Positions 51,700 to 62,935 of a DNA stretch of 64,000 bases are shown piece by piece. Numbering within the stretch: position 1 is the first letter of the stretch; each line of letters starts with the position of its first letter. This stretch comes from Calliopum simillimum (lineage: Eukaryota; Arthropoda; Insecta; Diptera; Lauxaniidae). Under the pieces are notes generated by a model. It saw only the letters and a list, made by a program, of their open reading frames with translations. It searched no databases and had not been told where the DNA came from. The stretch lies in assembly GCA_951812925.1 (NCBI GenBank), contig OX638370.1:41357948-41421947 (forward strand), read 5' to 3'. Position numbers and translations under genes: made by a program.

Positions 51700-52630
51700 A
51701 TATTCAATATTTTTGGACTTTTAACTATGTTTTACATGTTTTTCAATTTTTTCAATTCTATTTGACTTTTTTCGATATTTTGGATGTTTTTCGAAACACT
51801 TGTGCTTTGATCGAATTCTTCGATGTACATATTTCACTATTTTTCGAAACTTTTGATTTTGTTTCGATATATTGGATGTTTTGTTTTTAGACTTTCACCC
51901 ATTTCTTCAATGTGTTTCAATATTTTTCAAAACTTTTGGGCTTTTACCGATATATAGGATGTTTTTCGATTTCTTTTTTGTAATTTTACCGATATTTTGG
52001 ATGTTTTTCAATAAACTTAGACTTTTGCCGATTTCTTCTATGTGTTTCAATATTTTTCAAAACTTTCGAACTTTTACCGATATATAGGATGTTTTTCGAC
52101 ATTTTTGGAATTTTTTGCGATATTTTGGGTGTTTTTCTATAAACTTGGACTTTACCAATTTCTTAGTTGTGTTTCAATATTTTCCGAAACTTTTGGACCC
52201 TTTTCGATACATTGAATATTTTTCGATATATGTATTTGAACTTTCACCGATTTCTTCAATGTTTTCCAATAATTTTGGGCTTTTACCGATATGTAGGATG
52301 TTTTTCAACATTTTTGGACCTTTACCGATATTTTAAATGTTTTTCAATATTTTTCGAAACTTTTGGACTTTTACCTAAGTATATTTTGGATGTTTTCGTT
52401 ATATTTGGACTTTTACCTATACTTTAGATGTTCTTCTATACTTTTTGACTTTTGCCGATATTTTAAATGTTTTTCGATACATTTGAGCTTTTACCGATTT
52501 CTTCGGTGTATTTCGATACTTTTGGACATTTACCGATATTTTGGACATTTTTCCATAAACTTGGACTCTTATCGATTTCTTCAATGTATATTTTAATATT
52601 TTGCCATACTTTTGGAATTTTGCCGATAAA
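51700..52630 (+). repeat. Degenerate T-rich tandem array, about 30-bp units in 120-bp blocks
   Basis: Phrases TTTTTCGAAACTTTTGGAC, CTTTTACCGATATATAGGAT and ATTTCTTCAATGTGTTTCAA alternate. The ACCGATATATAGGATG phrase recurs 120 bp apart (51956 and 52076), giving blocks of four subunits. It yields Phe-rich open frames in several frames that are not genes. Confidence 0.8.
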
Positions 52631-52952
52631 ATAAATATATCGGAGCATCTGTTTGTGGCACATTGTTTTAAAAAATAAAAAAGTTTTCGTAATAAGCTTT
52701 TTAGTGCCTGACTTTTTATGAAAACCCGTGCAACGCCGGGTAAAACAGCTAGTTTTTAAATAAAACTCAAAAAACATAAAACAAAACAATTAATTTTAAG
52801 TCATTCATTAAAGGAAAAAATTCACCTTTATTCTAATTTACTTTTAAATAAATATCTCATCAGGATAAAGACAAAAAGTTAAAAAACTAAAAATACTCAA
52901 AATGAAGATCAAAGAGAAGTGTAGTGTTATATGGACTATAGTCCATATTGCA

Positions 52953-53147
52953 TTATATGAACTTTTCATCTTCTTTTCCTTTGTAGCTTACGTATAACAA
53001 ATAATTATCATCAGATTCGTCATGAAAACTGCAGCTAGATTCCCCATAAGAAGAAGATGATAATTGCATTTTTTTCTGAAGCTTTTTTCTTTGGTGGTCC
53101 ATATTACCCACAGCACGTGTTGGTGAAATAAATGATTTTTTTATCAA
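52953..53147 (-). pseudogene. Possible pogo-type transposase C-terminal remnant
   Basis: 64 codons with a basic segment (DHQRKKLQKKMQ), a Ser-rich acidic run and YLLYVSYKGKEDEKF. The order basic, Ser/Asp-rich, then a short chromatin-adaptor-like tail is how I remember insect pogo/jerky-type transposases ending. It could also be chance. It lies inside the right end of the TA-flanked element, in the orientation expected if that end is 5'-proximal or rearranged. Confidence 0.35.
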
Positions 53148-53464
53148 AAACTCTTTTGGTTAATGAACTTATTTTTGCTAATAAATTATGAATGGTATTC
53201 ACTGACTTTATATAATTAATGATTTATTTAAAAACACGATGTCTATAAAGTGAAATGATGAAATTTACTCACTAAAAAAAATTAATCACAAAAATTTTTT
53301 TTAGAAAAATCAACTTAACAGCAACATGCGACTTTACCGAACACTAAAATCGCACTTCTATAAGCTTTAGTTATTAGCGTACAATTAGCGGTAAATCCTA
53401 TGTATGCAGTGGAAAATAACCGTGTGCTCCATATTACCCACGTAGTCCATATTTCCCTCCCTTA

Positions 53465-53919
53465 CCCTACAAACTAACCAAATGTATTTGAAACAGCTTG
53501 TATAGTTTCCGAGATATAACGAAATGTGTCGCAAAAAAAAAACGCAACCTTCAAATTTTATACCTGAAGCGACCAAAGAAGTTTCACTTAAAAGAAAAAA
53601 AAAAAAAAAACGCCAGCTGTTGATCTTCTGACTATAAAATAGCTATAGCAACGAAAATTTGCTGAACTGTGCTGCGTCAGTTATTGCGTTTTACATTTTG
53701 GGCTTGCTGCTTGTTGTACTTTTTTCCAACGAACGAAGTCAAAGCAATTAAGCAAACACATTTTTGGTTTTGTGCTGTTGCTTTTGTTATTGAAAATAGC
53801 AAAGTTTTAACCAAGCAAGCACAAACACAAAGCGAAGCGAAACCCCGATTGTGCTTTTGCTTTTTGTTTAACTCGGCTGTTTGAACTTCGGCTTTTCGCT
53901 GTACACAGCAGAAACAACT
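53465..53919. other. No gene seen
   Basis: AT-rich; the open frame starting at 53669 is hydrophobic then Gln/Lys-rich with no family signature. Confidence 0.5.
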
Positions 53920-54783
53920 TTCAGGATTGCCACATGTTTTTTTTCACATTTTTACATTTAAAAAAAAAAAATTAAATTTTACCCTTAAACCGCTTATATT
54001 AACTTTTAAAAAATCCTACATATTTTTTTAGGGTTGCCACCTGTTTTTTCAATAAAATAAAATTTTTTTTTTAATAAATTGCTAAAACCATCATTTTCTC
54101 TCTATAAATTGACATCATGGGTCCAAAAACGACGAAACAAAAATTTAGAGTTTCCATATTAGGGTTGCCATATTAGAGTTGCCAGACGTTTTTTTGCAAA
54201 ATTGCATTTCTTAGTCAACTTTCTTTATTGAAAGTTATAGAATCGACCCAAAAATCCATAGTAACATTTTTGGGGCTGCCACCTGGTTTTTTTAATAAAA
54301 TCAAAATTTTTTTTCAATAAATTGCTAAAATCATAATTTTCTCTCTATAAATTGACATCTTGGGTCCAAAAACAATTTATTGAAAGAAAATTTTGATTTT
54401 ATTCAAAAAACCAGGTGGCAACCCAAACGAAATTGCTACGGGTTTTGGGTCGATTCTATAACTTTTCAGTAAAGAAAGTTAACTAAGAAATGGAACTTTG
54501 CGAAAAAAAAACGTCTGGAAACCCTAATATGGCAACCCAAAATGTTTGCTTCGTTGTTTTTGGACTCAAGATGTCAATTTATAGAGAGAAAATGATGATT
54601 TTAGCAATTTATTGAAAAAAATTTTTGACTTTATTAAAAAAACCAGGTGGCAACACTAAAAAATATGTTGGATTTTTGAAAAGTTTATCTAAGCGGTTTA
54701 AGGCTAAAATTTTTTTTTCTTTTTTTTCTTAAATGTATGGTTTAAGCTAATTTTACACAAAAAAACCAGGTGGCTCTCTGAAT
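53920..54783. mobile_element. Fold-back element with GGTTGCCACCTG boxes
   Basis: Left and right halves are inverted: left phrases GTTGCCACCTG, TCTCTCTATAAATTGACATC, AAGTTATAGAATCGACCC and TTGCCATATTAG.GTTGCCAG reappear inverted at 54405-54780 in reverse order. Within each half the box TTGCCACCTGGTTTTTTT recurs about every 230-270 bp. Flanking duplication was not found. No coding capacity. Confidence 0.75.
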
Positions 54784-56544
54784 GTTTTTGTTTCCTTTTG
54801 CTATTGTTTCGTTCACAGAAAAAGAAATATCGGTCAATCCAACCGATTTCAACGATAGAAATTGCACCAACCCGCAGTAAAGATTAAATTGACTGTGCAT
54901 TCCAGTAAAATTACTGTGAAAAAAGTACTGTACAGTTACTGTAAAAATGTTTAGGTACTGTGAAAACAGTTAATTTAACCTAGATTTTCGATAGAAACTG
55001 CACCAACCCAGAGTTTTTGTATTTGGACCATTGAACTCTGTAAATCCTACAGTTTACTCGGTTTAGAAACTATCAAACGCAGTAAAAGTAAAAATAACCT
55101 TCTGAAAAGGTCAGCTAACAATATAAACTGTTACAAACAGTTTATAGTTAGCACTCCAGAAGGGCTGTAACTACCCGTTTCCAAAAATTCGTAGAAATTG
55201 TAGGAAACAACTTCTACGGCGGCACCATTTCAAATGGCAAAATATCAGTACAACTCTAGCAAAATTATGTTGATTTATTCTTAAACAATATGAAAATTTT
55301 ATGAATCTGTTAAAAACTCAACTCAAATTTTTATTCATATGAAAAAAAAAAAAAATGTATGGAACACAAAATGTTAATTTGAAATAATCGGCTTCAGCTG
55401 TAGCAGCAAGCGATCGGATTTCGTAAACGAGCTTCGGCTGTGTTACTGCTTATGAATTGAAAAAACAGCACAGCACAACAGACAGTTCGATTTTAAATTT
55501 GTGCTTCGGCTGTAGAGCTGTGCTGCGTATTTTTTCTATAGTCGCAGCACAGCAAAGCAATAGGCTAAAACATAGCTGAGCAAAATCAAACCCTGAAAAA
55601 CGCAATAAGAGAAGTTAGCAAACATATATAGACCAAATTTGTAACTTTGTGATACTCTGATGCTTTGTTTTGACTGCCTTGGTTAACAAGACTAATATAA
55701 CAACAAACTCAGCAAAGGTCACTGTTCAAACTATGTAGCTTGGTTCGTCTTAGCTTGGCAAGTGAGAATAAGCTAAAAGATAAAACTTTAAACGGACAGC
55801 CATGCTACTACTACACTCACTTTGGCTCTATGTTTGTTGAATGAGAGGAGATAACAAATTCGAGTGTTGTCTAAGTCCACCAGATTGCAGAAAAAGTGAG
55901 CTGATTACAAAGTGATATGTCCACCAAATATTCGTCTATTTATCAAACATCCAACAAATATAAAAAAGTGGCAGAACTTCAAAATATGAAGAAGTCACGG
56001 AGTTTTTTTTTTTTTTTTTTTTTTTTGTGCATAAAACGATTCAGATCACTGTACAACAGTCAAAAAACTCGAAGAGATTTGTAATGTTTTTAAGTGTATC
56101 TATTCTTTTTAGTTGATTTAGAAAAATTTTCCTTGCGTAATTTCATTATCACCTTAGAACAAAAACTTTTATCCAAATGTAGTTTTGGAGACTTACAGTA
56201 GGGTGAATGTTTACAAACACCCAACTTTTGGTGATTTTATTGTAGCTAAAAAAAAACAATTTTTGTTTGATGTTAAGTCAGAGATATAATTTTTAATATA
56301 TCCTCATGTAAATACTACAACTAGGTAACTCCACTTTTCTAGTTTTGAGATAATTAAATTTTAATATCTTAAAAAAACTTAATTTCCTTTGAATTTCGAC
56401 AATTCTAGTTTTGATTTTTTCTTATAACTTTGCAATGGTGCCAATTTAGAGAACTCTGGTTGAACAGGATTGTGCACAAAACTATGAAAAATATCATAGG
56501 CTACTTAAGTCGTGATTTTGCATACTGTCAAATTCGAAACTAAG
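54784..56544. other. AT-rich stretch, no recognised gene
   Basis: A phrase CGATAGAAA.TGCACCAACCC occurs twice (about 54853 and 54987) among TACTGT-rich text. A run of about 26 T lies at 56000-56026. Nothing else was identified. Confidence 0.55.
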
Positions 56545-57851
56545 TAAAGGGTGTTTTTTTTAGAGGTTTGTTTTTCGAATAGAGATAAAACTGGCATTTT
56601 GTGGTCAAATCTGGCAACTCTAATGTCATTTATGTTCAGTTTGGTTTGCCATTTCATCATGAACAGGTTGACAAAAGAACAACGCTTGCAAATCGTGCAA
56701 ATTTATTTCGAAAATAATGGTTCAGTTCGCGAAGTTTACCGCAAGCTCCGTCCATTTTATGGTCGACATAATCGTCCATCAGAGCAATTAATTCGGTTAA
56801 CCATAGATCGTTTTCGCACTACGTTTACTCTATGTGATAATACGCATCCGCAGAGGCGTCGAACAGTGCGCACCGAAGAAACAATTGCCGCTGTAGAGCA
56901 AAATGTTGAAGAGGACCCGAATGAATCGATTCGCCACCATGCACAGCAATTGGAGCTTTGTCCATCAACTTTATGGAAGATTTTGCGCAAAGATCTTGGC
57001 TTGCGACCTTACAAGATCCAGCTTGTGCAAGAATTAAAGCCGCGAGACCATGCAATGCGTCGTGATTTTGGTGTATGGGCCGAAAATGAGATTGATCTCG
57101 ATGCTGATTTTCATCGCAAAATTTTGTTCAGTGATGAGGCTCATTTTTGGTTGAATGGCTACGTCAACAAGCAAAATTGCCGCATTTGGAGTGAAGAGAA
57201 TCCACATGAGACCCTTGAGACGCCATTACATCCACAAAAGCTGACTGTTTGGTGTGCTCTATGGGCTGGTGGAGTCATTGGGCCATACTTCTTCCGAAAT
57301 AATGCTGGAGAGTCAGTTACCGTTAATGGAGACCGGTATAGAGCCATGATAACCGACTATTTTGTTCCCGAATTGGATGGCATGAATGTGGATGAGTTGT
57401 GGTTCCAACAAGACGGCGCTACATGCCACACAGCGCACGTCACAATCGATTTATTGAAGGAAACATTCGATGAGCGCATAATTTCGCGGAATGGACCTGT
57501 CAATTGGCCACCAAGATCGTGTGATTTGACACCATTGGATTATTTTCTTTGGGAATAAGTGAAGTCGCTCGTCTACGCCATCAAACCAGAAACGTTAGGG
57601 GACTTGGAAGCCAACATTCGTGGCGTTATTGCCGACATATGGCCCCATATGCTCGAAAAAGTGGTTGAAAATTGGACCTGTAGAATTGGCTTTATTCGAG
57701 CCAGCCGCGGCGGCCACATGCCCGAAATCATATTTAAACATTAATGGCATAAAAATTCCTTCCAATAAAGCCAAATTGATGGACATTAAAACGATTTTCT
57801 TGTGTTTTATTTCAATTCAAAGTTCTATACCTCTAAAAAAAACACCCTTTA
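56545..57851 (+). mobile_element. DD41D (rosa-like) mariner element, copy 2, with TA duplication
   Basis: The element proper is 56547-57849 (1303 bp) between TA at 56545-56546 and 57850-57851. The same AAGGGTGTTTTTTTTAGAGG ends as copy 1. About 20 differences from copy 1 were seen across the whole length, so both derive from a recent common source. Insertion is into unique-looking AT-rich DNA. Confidence 0.94.
56659..57744 (+). pseudogene. DD41D mariner transposase with one internal stop
   Basis: Same 361-codon gene as 4117-5202. Catalytic D159 (FSDEAHF), D252 (FQQDGAT) and D294 (TPLDYFLW) are all present. Codon 299 reads GAA for GGA and codon 300 reads TAA for TAT, so translation ends six codons after D294; the frame then stays open to the normal end. 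Other replacements relative to copy 1 include I for M at 49, T for A, H for R, E for K at 218, I for K at 274, and W for R near 328. Translation as it stands would lose the last 62 residues, which include the conserved YVKSLVY segment. Confidence 0.93.
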
Positions 57852-59520
57852 TGTTTCGGAAAGTGCATTACACGGTGTCGAAAACTCAATTTAAATCAAA
57901 TTTTGTACAACCCCATTTTTATTGCACATATGTTTTCTTTTGAGCAAAACTTGCTAAATAAAACTATTTTAAAAAATTTTTCTGTGCCATTTTTTAAAAA
58001 GAGGTCGAAAGACGGTACATTTAAAAAAAAAAGCATAACAAACCAAAACAAAGATAGTCATTTTCGATTTAGTCGCTGGTGCTGAATCCGAATCCAGTCT
58101 CGCAACCGCCTTATCACGTATAGTTTTTGAGATATTTTAACCTAAAAGATCAAAAACTCGATTTTTGAGGTAATATAGAGACCGGAAACGCTTAAAACTC
58201 AAGAAAATGTGTTAAAAATCCAATTTTATCATCTGGTGAAATATTGTTTGTTTAACACTTAAGCAAAATCTACGCTGTAGCACCTATTCAATAAGCCTTC
58301 GGGCGTAAATATCGAAGCACTTTTTCTATTTTTAGCTTATTTTACACTAGTTGCCCGGAAGCGACGTAGTTCGCTCGTTCCCGATTTTCTTTCGAATGTA
58401 TGTTTGTACCTAATCTAATCCATCTCTGTTAAAAATTTTAAGAGAAATGAAGATTTTTGATTTTTTGTATATAAATGGATTGGTGTTGCACATTTTTCCA
58501 GCGGATATAATTTGTTTCGGTGCCAGAATTTTTAAATATCATGAGAAAAAATAATCGTGAAAATCAGTTTTTGAGTTGTGGGATTTTTTAGTAGACCAAT
58601 GTTCATATTTTGTGCAAATTTCTCTTTATTTTTTCCAAACTAAACAACTCTTGAATTGTGTATTTAATTTCTAAAAATTTTATTATTAAATTAAAAATTA
58701 TTTTTAATTCATTACGGTATATGATTTAATTAAATAATTTAAGACCAAACAGAGGTATTTAATTAATACTAGCTATCAAAATGAAAAAATCAATTAAAAA
58801 GAAATAAATAAATTCATACCATTGACAACAACTACCGATTAACGAAAAGGATCAATATCCATTAAATACTTATTCAAAACATTCAAAAAAAAAAAAAAAA
58901 AAAATGCATGTCAAAATAACGCATGCATATTTAACGCGTTTATTATTGTTGACAAACAAAGAAACTTTTGACACAAATTGATGGAATTTTATTTTAAATA
59001 GATAATTTTTATTTGATTTAATTTTTTCTATTTACTTTTGCAAACCAATAATATCACCGAAATTTAAATGAAAATTTTTTCAATGTTTTATTGTTGTTGT
59101 TTTAAAAGTTTCAATGGCAACAAAACAAACAAAAGTCAAATATGCAATGCAAAATGACAAAAATTAAAATATTCAACATTATGCAAATACCAAAAACAAA
59201 TAGAGAAAAAATCCAAAAAAAATTATCTGAAAAAAAAATATGTACTAGATATTTAAGCCGCAAAAAATTACGCTTGTAAATTAATACTTACATACGTTAT
59301 ATGTATGTGTGTGTAAGTATTTAAATATTTACTTTTGTTTTATATACAAATAAATAATAATAATAATGCCTTGATAATATTTTAGCACAATTTGGTATAA
59401 TTTTCAAATATGCAAAAAATGTTATTTGTTCTTGCAAATACGTAGGACACTATTTATGTTTCGGAAACTGGAAACACTAATATCAATAGATAAAATCTGG
59501 CAACACCATAATAAAGTTTG
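57852..59520. other. AT-rich stretch, no recognised gene
   Basis: Long A runs (58886-58904) and AT-rich DNA. No coding region, RNA gene or defined repeat could be supported. Confidence 0.55.
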
Positions 59521-59522
59521 AA

Positions 59523-59907
59523 ATGGAAATTTTAGGAGAAGGTTTGATTTGGATTATTTTTCACAATTTTCGACGTGGATTATCTCAACAAGAATGTTTT
59601 GCTGAACTCAGTTCTTTGTATGGCGCACCATCAAAAACCACAGTATATCGCTGGTATAGTGAATTCCAATCGTGGGCGTAACTCGGTCACCGACGAATTT
59701 CGTGAAGGTCGTCCAAAATCGGTTGTTGTGCCACAAAACATCGATGCAGTGCATGAACTGATAATGCAAGATCGTCATGTGGCATATTGTGAGATAGAGG
59801 CATCCTTGCGCATTAGTTTCATTTCAATACATTCAATTTTGCATGAACACATAGTTGTGAAAAACGCTTATTCTCGTTGGAAGCCCCATAATTTATCAAC
59901 CGCTTAA
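59523..59907 (+). pseudogene. Mariner (DD34D-type) transposase N-terminal fragment
   Basis: Starts MEILGEGLIWIIFHNFRRGL then SQQECFAELSSLYGAPSKTT, VYRWYSEF, and after a 1-base insertion near 59668 continues NRGRNSVTDEFREGRPKSVV, IDAVHELIMQDRHVAY, SIHSILHEH. This is the paired helix-turn-helix region of classical mariner transposases (about the first 128 residues), different from the DD41D copies. It stops at 59907 before the catalytic domain, so the element is truncated. A hairpin follows directly. Confidence 0.85.
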
Positions 59908-59949
59908 ATTACACTGTGGAACGATTTCGAACTTTTTTAAAACTCATCA

Positions 59950-60085
59950 GAAAATCCAAAAAATTCTTAAAGTAGATGTTAAAAAAAATACCCGTTTCTC
60001 TCGATTAAAAAAAACTGTGACGTGAAAAACCACGAGAAACGGGTATTTTTTTTTAACGTCTACTTTAAGAATTTTTTGGATTTTC
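59950..60085. repeat. Long perfect hairpin, about 51-bp stem
   Basis: 59950-60000 and 60034-60085 are inverted copies with one or two mismatches: GAAAATCCAAAAAATTCTTA, AAGTAGATG, TACCCGTTTCTC pair with their inverses around a loop of about 33 bases. Weaker pairing extends outward to about 59918 and 60115. It could be a small MITE or the termini of a deleted element; a structured RNA is possible if transcribed. Confidence 0.8.
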
Positions 60086-60115
60086 TCATGTGTTTTTTTT
60101 TTTTGGTGTCGAACG

Positions 60116-60837
60116 GTGTTATCAATGAATTATTCCAACTCACTGTAAACAAAACAAATAGCGTTTGTACCAGATTTTAGCTATTGACATTAGTGTTGAC
60201 AGTTCCCAAAATATAAATAGTGCCTCTCGTGTATGATTTTGTGCTTTAAAATTGGATCAAAAATATGATTTTAGAAATTTATTAGAACTTCATTGATATT
60301 ACGGAAGAGAATAACTTGTTGAAATTTATCAAGGTATAAAATTATTATATTTTTAAAAATGTAAATTTTATTGCGGATTATAACAAATAAGACTATAGCC
60401 AACAACTTTTGTTCCAAGTATTAGGACTGCAACTCAAGCTGAAAAAAAAGTAGTTAGCGGCAACTGAAAGGTAACTCCTTCAAATATACATATATCAATC
60501 GAAAGTACATCATAGGAGAAGACTATGGGCAAAAAATTACTAGAAATTATTATAGCGGAACATGCCCAATTGCATGGTCAGAGGTCACGAAAATTAGTTT
60601 TTTTGAAATAACTCGCTAACGGTTACTTTGATAGAAAAATTTTTCAAAACAGTTTTATTATTAAAAAATTCCCTATGAAACGATGTAAAAGCTATTTTCA
60701 TTCGAGTTATAGTGTAAGAGATATCTTCTGTTAAAAATGCATATTTCTATATCCGTCCCAGCGCTTTTTCTCAAAAATGGATGATAGTAATTTAATAAAA
60801 CTTGAGACAATGATTCACATTAGCATGCAATGAAGAA
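60116..60837. other. No gene seen
   Basis: AT-rich, with nothing recognisable. Confidence 0.55.
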
Positions 60838-62935
60838 TAAACAAAGCTTCGACTTTGTAGTTACGTCTCCATTTGTTACGATTCCTTGCGATGACTTTGA
60901 TCTCTTGCCACGACTTTCCCGATTCTTGGATTTCCTTTTCCAGCTACCTTTTCCAGTTGGTTTTGGGTCTACCACGTCCTCTACAGCCTTGTGGATTTCA
61001 CTCAAGAGCCTGGTGACAAAGTTTGCTGTGTGGTTTCCAGAGAGTGTGACCAATCCATCTCCACGTGGTCAGCTTGACCTCATTTGCTATAGCCCTCTAA
61101 TTGCATTTTTGATGTAGCTCGGCATTTGATATACGTATAGTGCGAGGCCGCCAAACCTTTAGTATACGCCTTAAGCATTTTTTGACGAATACTTGCAGCT
61201 TGTTCGTTAGTTGTTCAGTAACAAGCCATGTTTCACACCCATATAACAAAACCGATTTCGCATTCGAATCAAAAATGCGCACTCTCGTTTTAGTGGATAT
61301 AACGGAAGAAGGAAGACCATATTTTGTTCAGTTGAGCAAACGCGCCTTTTGCTTTTGCTATTCTTCAGTTGATATCCTCTTTTGCTTCACCATCCATGGA
61401 GATAATGCTCCCGAAGCACGTGAAGCTGTCGACGTTTTCGATGTCATCACTGTTCGCTTTAAACGTGATTTAATTTCTGTTTTCGTTCAGCTTCATGCTT
61501 TTAGTCTTAGATGCATTGATTTTTAGGCCTGCCTTTTGTAATTCCAAGACAAGGTCTTCAATAGTGCTCTGCATATCTGAGTGTTTGGACGATAGAAGGC
61601 AAATGTCGTCAGCGTAGTCGAGATCTTCTAGATGTTTGGCAAAGTTCCATTGGATACCCTTTTTGGCCGTATTAAGAGGTTTATCTAAGATATCATCAAG
61701 AACGATAAGGAACAGAGATGGTGATAGTAAACACCTCTGCCTAACGTACTAAGTTGATGGCCTTTGCTGCAATACCTCTTCGCTGCAGTGAAACCCAGAT
61801 GTTTTCTCGGGAGACACTGTCGAAGGCAGTGCTATAGTCTACGAAGACAAGTTGAAGCGCAGCACGCCACTCACATGGATATTCGACAATTATTCTAAGG
61901 GAGTTGATTTGATCCACGCATGTTTGGCCGGAAATTTTCTTGTTGCCTTCGGATAGCCGGATCAAGTTTTTCGCTTACCCTGTTTAGAAGCGCACTTTTG
62001 TCAGCTCTTTTAATGATACTGAGAGCAGAGTTATTCTATAATTTGGGCAATCGCTTCGGTCACCTTTTTTGGGAATTTGAATAGCATGCCATGGAGCCAA
62101 CCTTCTGGCAAACGCTCTTCGCTCCAGATTTTGGAAATCAGAGGATGAAGAATCTTAGCTGATGTAATGGGGCATGCTTTTACGTGTAGCAGTTCACTTG
62201 TTATTTGATCTATGCCGGAGGCCTCGTTATTTTTCATGCTTTGGACAGCTATCACTATTTCATCGATTGTGTTTGTATTCGACTACTACTGCGAGTCACT
62301 GCGGAAGTTGTAGTTGGTGATTCTGGTTGCGGGAATGTGATAGATGTAGGATTCAGTATGTCACAAAAATACTCTTTCAGTCTTTTTAGGTGGTTGTCCT
62401 CGGATGTTAAGAGATACTCGATTTTGTCTTTGATAAGGCGATTCTCTTGGTGTTTTATGCCAGATTTTACTGCGAGTGATATCTTCTTTTGTCTTCTCTG
62501 CACGATCGCCTGAGTTCTTTATTGAGAGAGTTAAGACCTTTTCGGCGTTGTTCTTTTGCGCTCTAGTTTTAACGTCATCTCTCAGTTTTTTTGCTCTTCT
62601 TCTTTTTTCAACAAGACACCACGTTTCCTCGCACATTCAGTTCTTCTTATTCGATGATCGGAACCCAAGTATTTTTTCACTGGAGCTGCCTTAATGGCAC
62701 TCCATGATGTTTCAATGCTTCCATCAAAATCGATCGGGACTGTTTTAAGTTCTTCAACGAAAGACCTGTGGATCTCATCGTTCTTAAGCTTAAGCACGTC
62801 GAATTTTTTTGCCATAAATTGTTCATTGGGACGTTTTGCTTTAGTTGAATGACGGCGACGAGAAAATGGTGATCGGAGCCTACGTCCAGAAGACTCCCCC
62901 TCTGCATTAGCAGAAAATGGTCGATTTGGTTTTCA
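60838..62935 (-). pseudogene. Decayed non-LTR retrotransposon (LINE, endonuclease/RT)
   Basis: Read on the minus strand, the end of an apurinic-type endonuclease (SLLDVGSDHHFLVAVIQLK, about 62900) leads through a linker to reverse transcriptase pieces: NNEASGIDQITSELL and RLPEGWLHGM (62255-62031), QTCVDQINSLRIIVE and LVFVDYSTAFDSVSR (61965-61741), LEDLDYADDICLLSS with YADD at 61605-61616, and the C-terminal VLLYGCETWLVTEQL (about 61245) and RRILKVW. The blocks are in the right order but spread over three frames with stops and deletions, including loss between 62031 and 61965. It resembles RTE-like or related endonuclease-type elements; clade not determined. The end near 60838 is not defined by a tail. 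Confidence 0.88.

Larger units (their letters stand above)
51293..53462 (-). mobile_element. Decayed pogo-like TA-flanked element (2.17 kb)
   Basis: TA at 51291-51292 and 53463-53464 flank inverted ends. The left end is AGGGACGGCAATATGGACCA and the reverse complement of the right end is AGGGAGGGAAATATGGACTA. The motif GTCCATATTACCCAC or close variants recurs near the right end (about 53096, 53428 and 53442) and GTCCATATTG at 52941. A minus-strand frame at 52953-53147 has a Ser/Asp-rich segment (SSSSYGESSCSFHDESDD) and a short C-terminus, like the tails of pogo/Tigger transposases as I recall them. The catalytic middle is absent; a T-rich tandem array occupies it. TA duplication supports the Tc1/mariner superfamily; pogo membership is inference. 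Confidence 0.65.

Noticed and set aside
51537..52596. Phe- and Tyr-rich frames that look like membrane proteins
   Set aside because: They arise from the degenerate T-rich tandem array and occur in several frames.
53669..53884. Frame with a signal-peptide-like start
   Set aside because: The rest is low complexity, and no TATA box or poly(A) signal was seen, unlike the frame at 46596.
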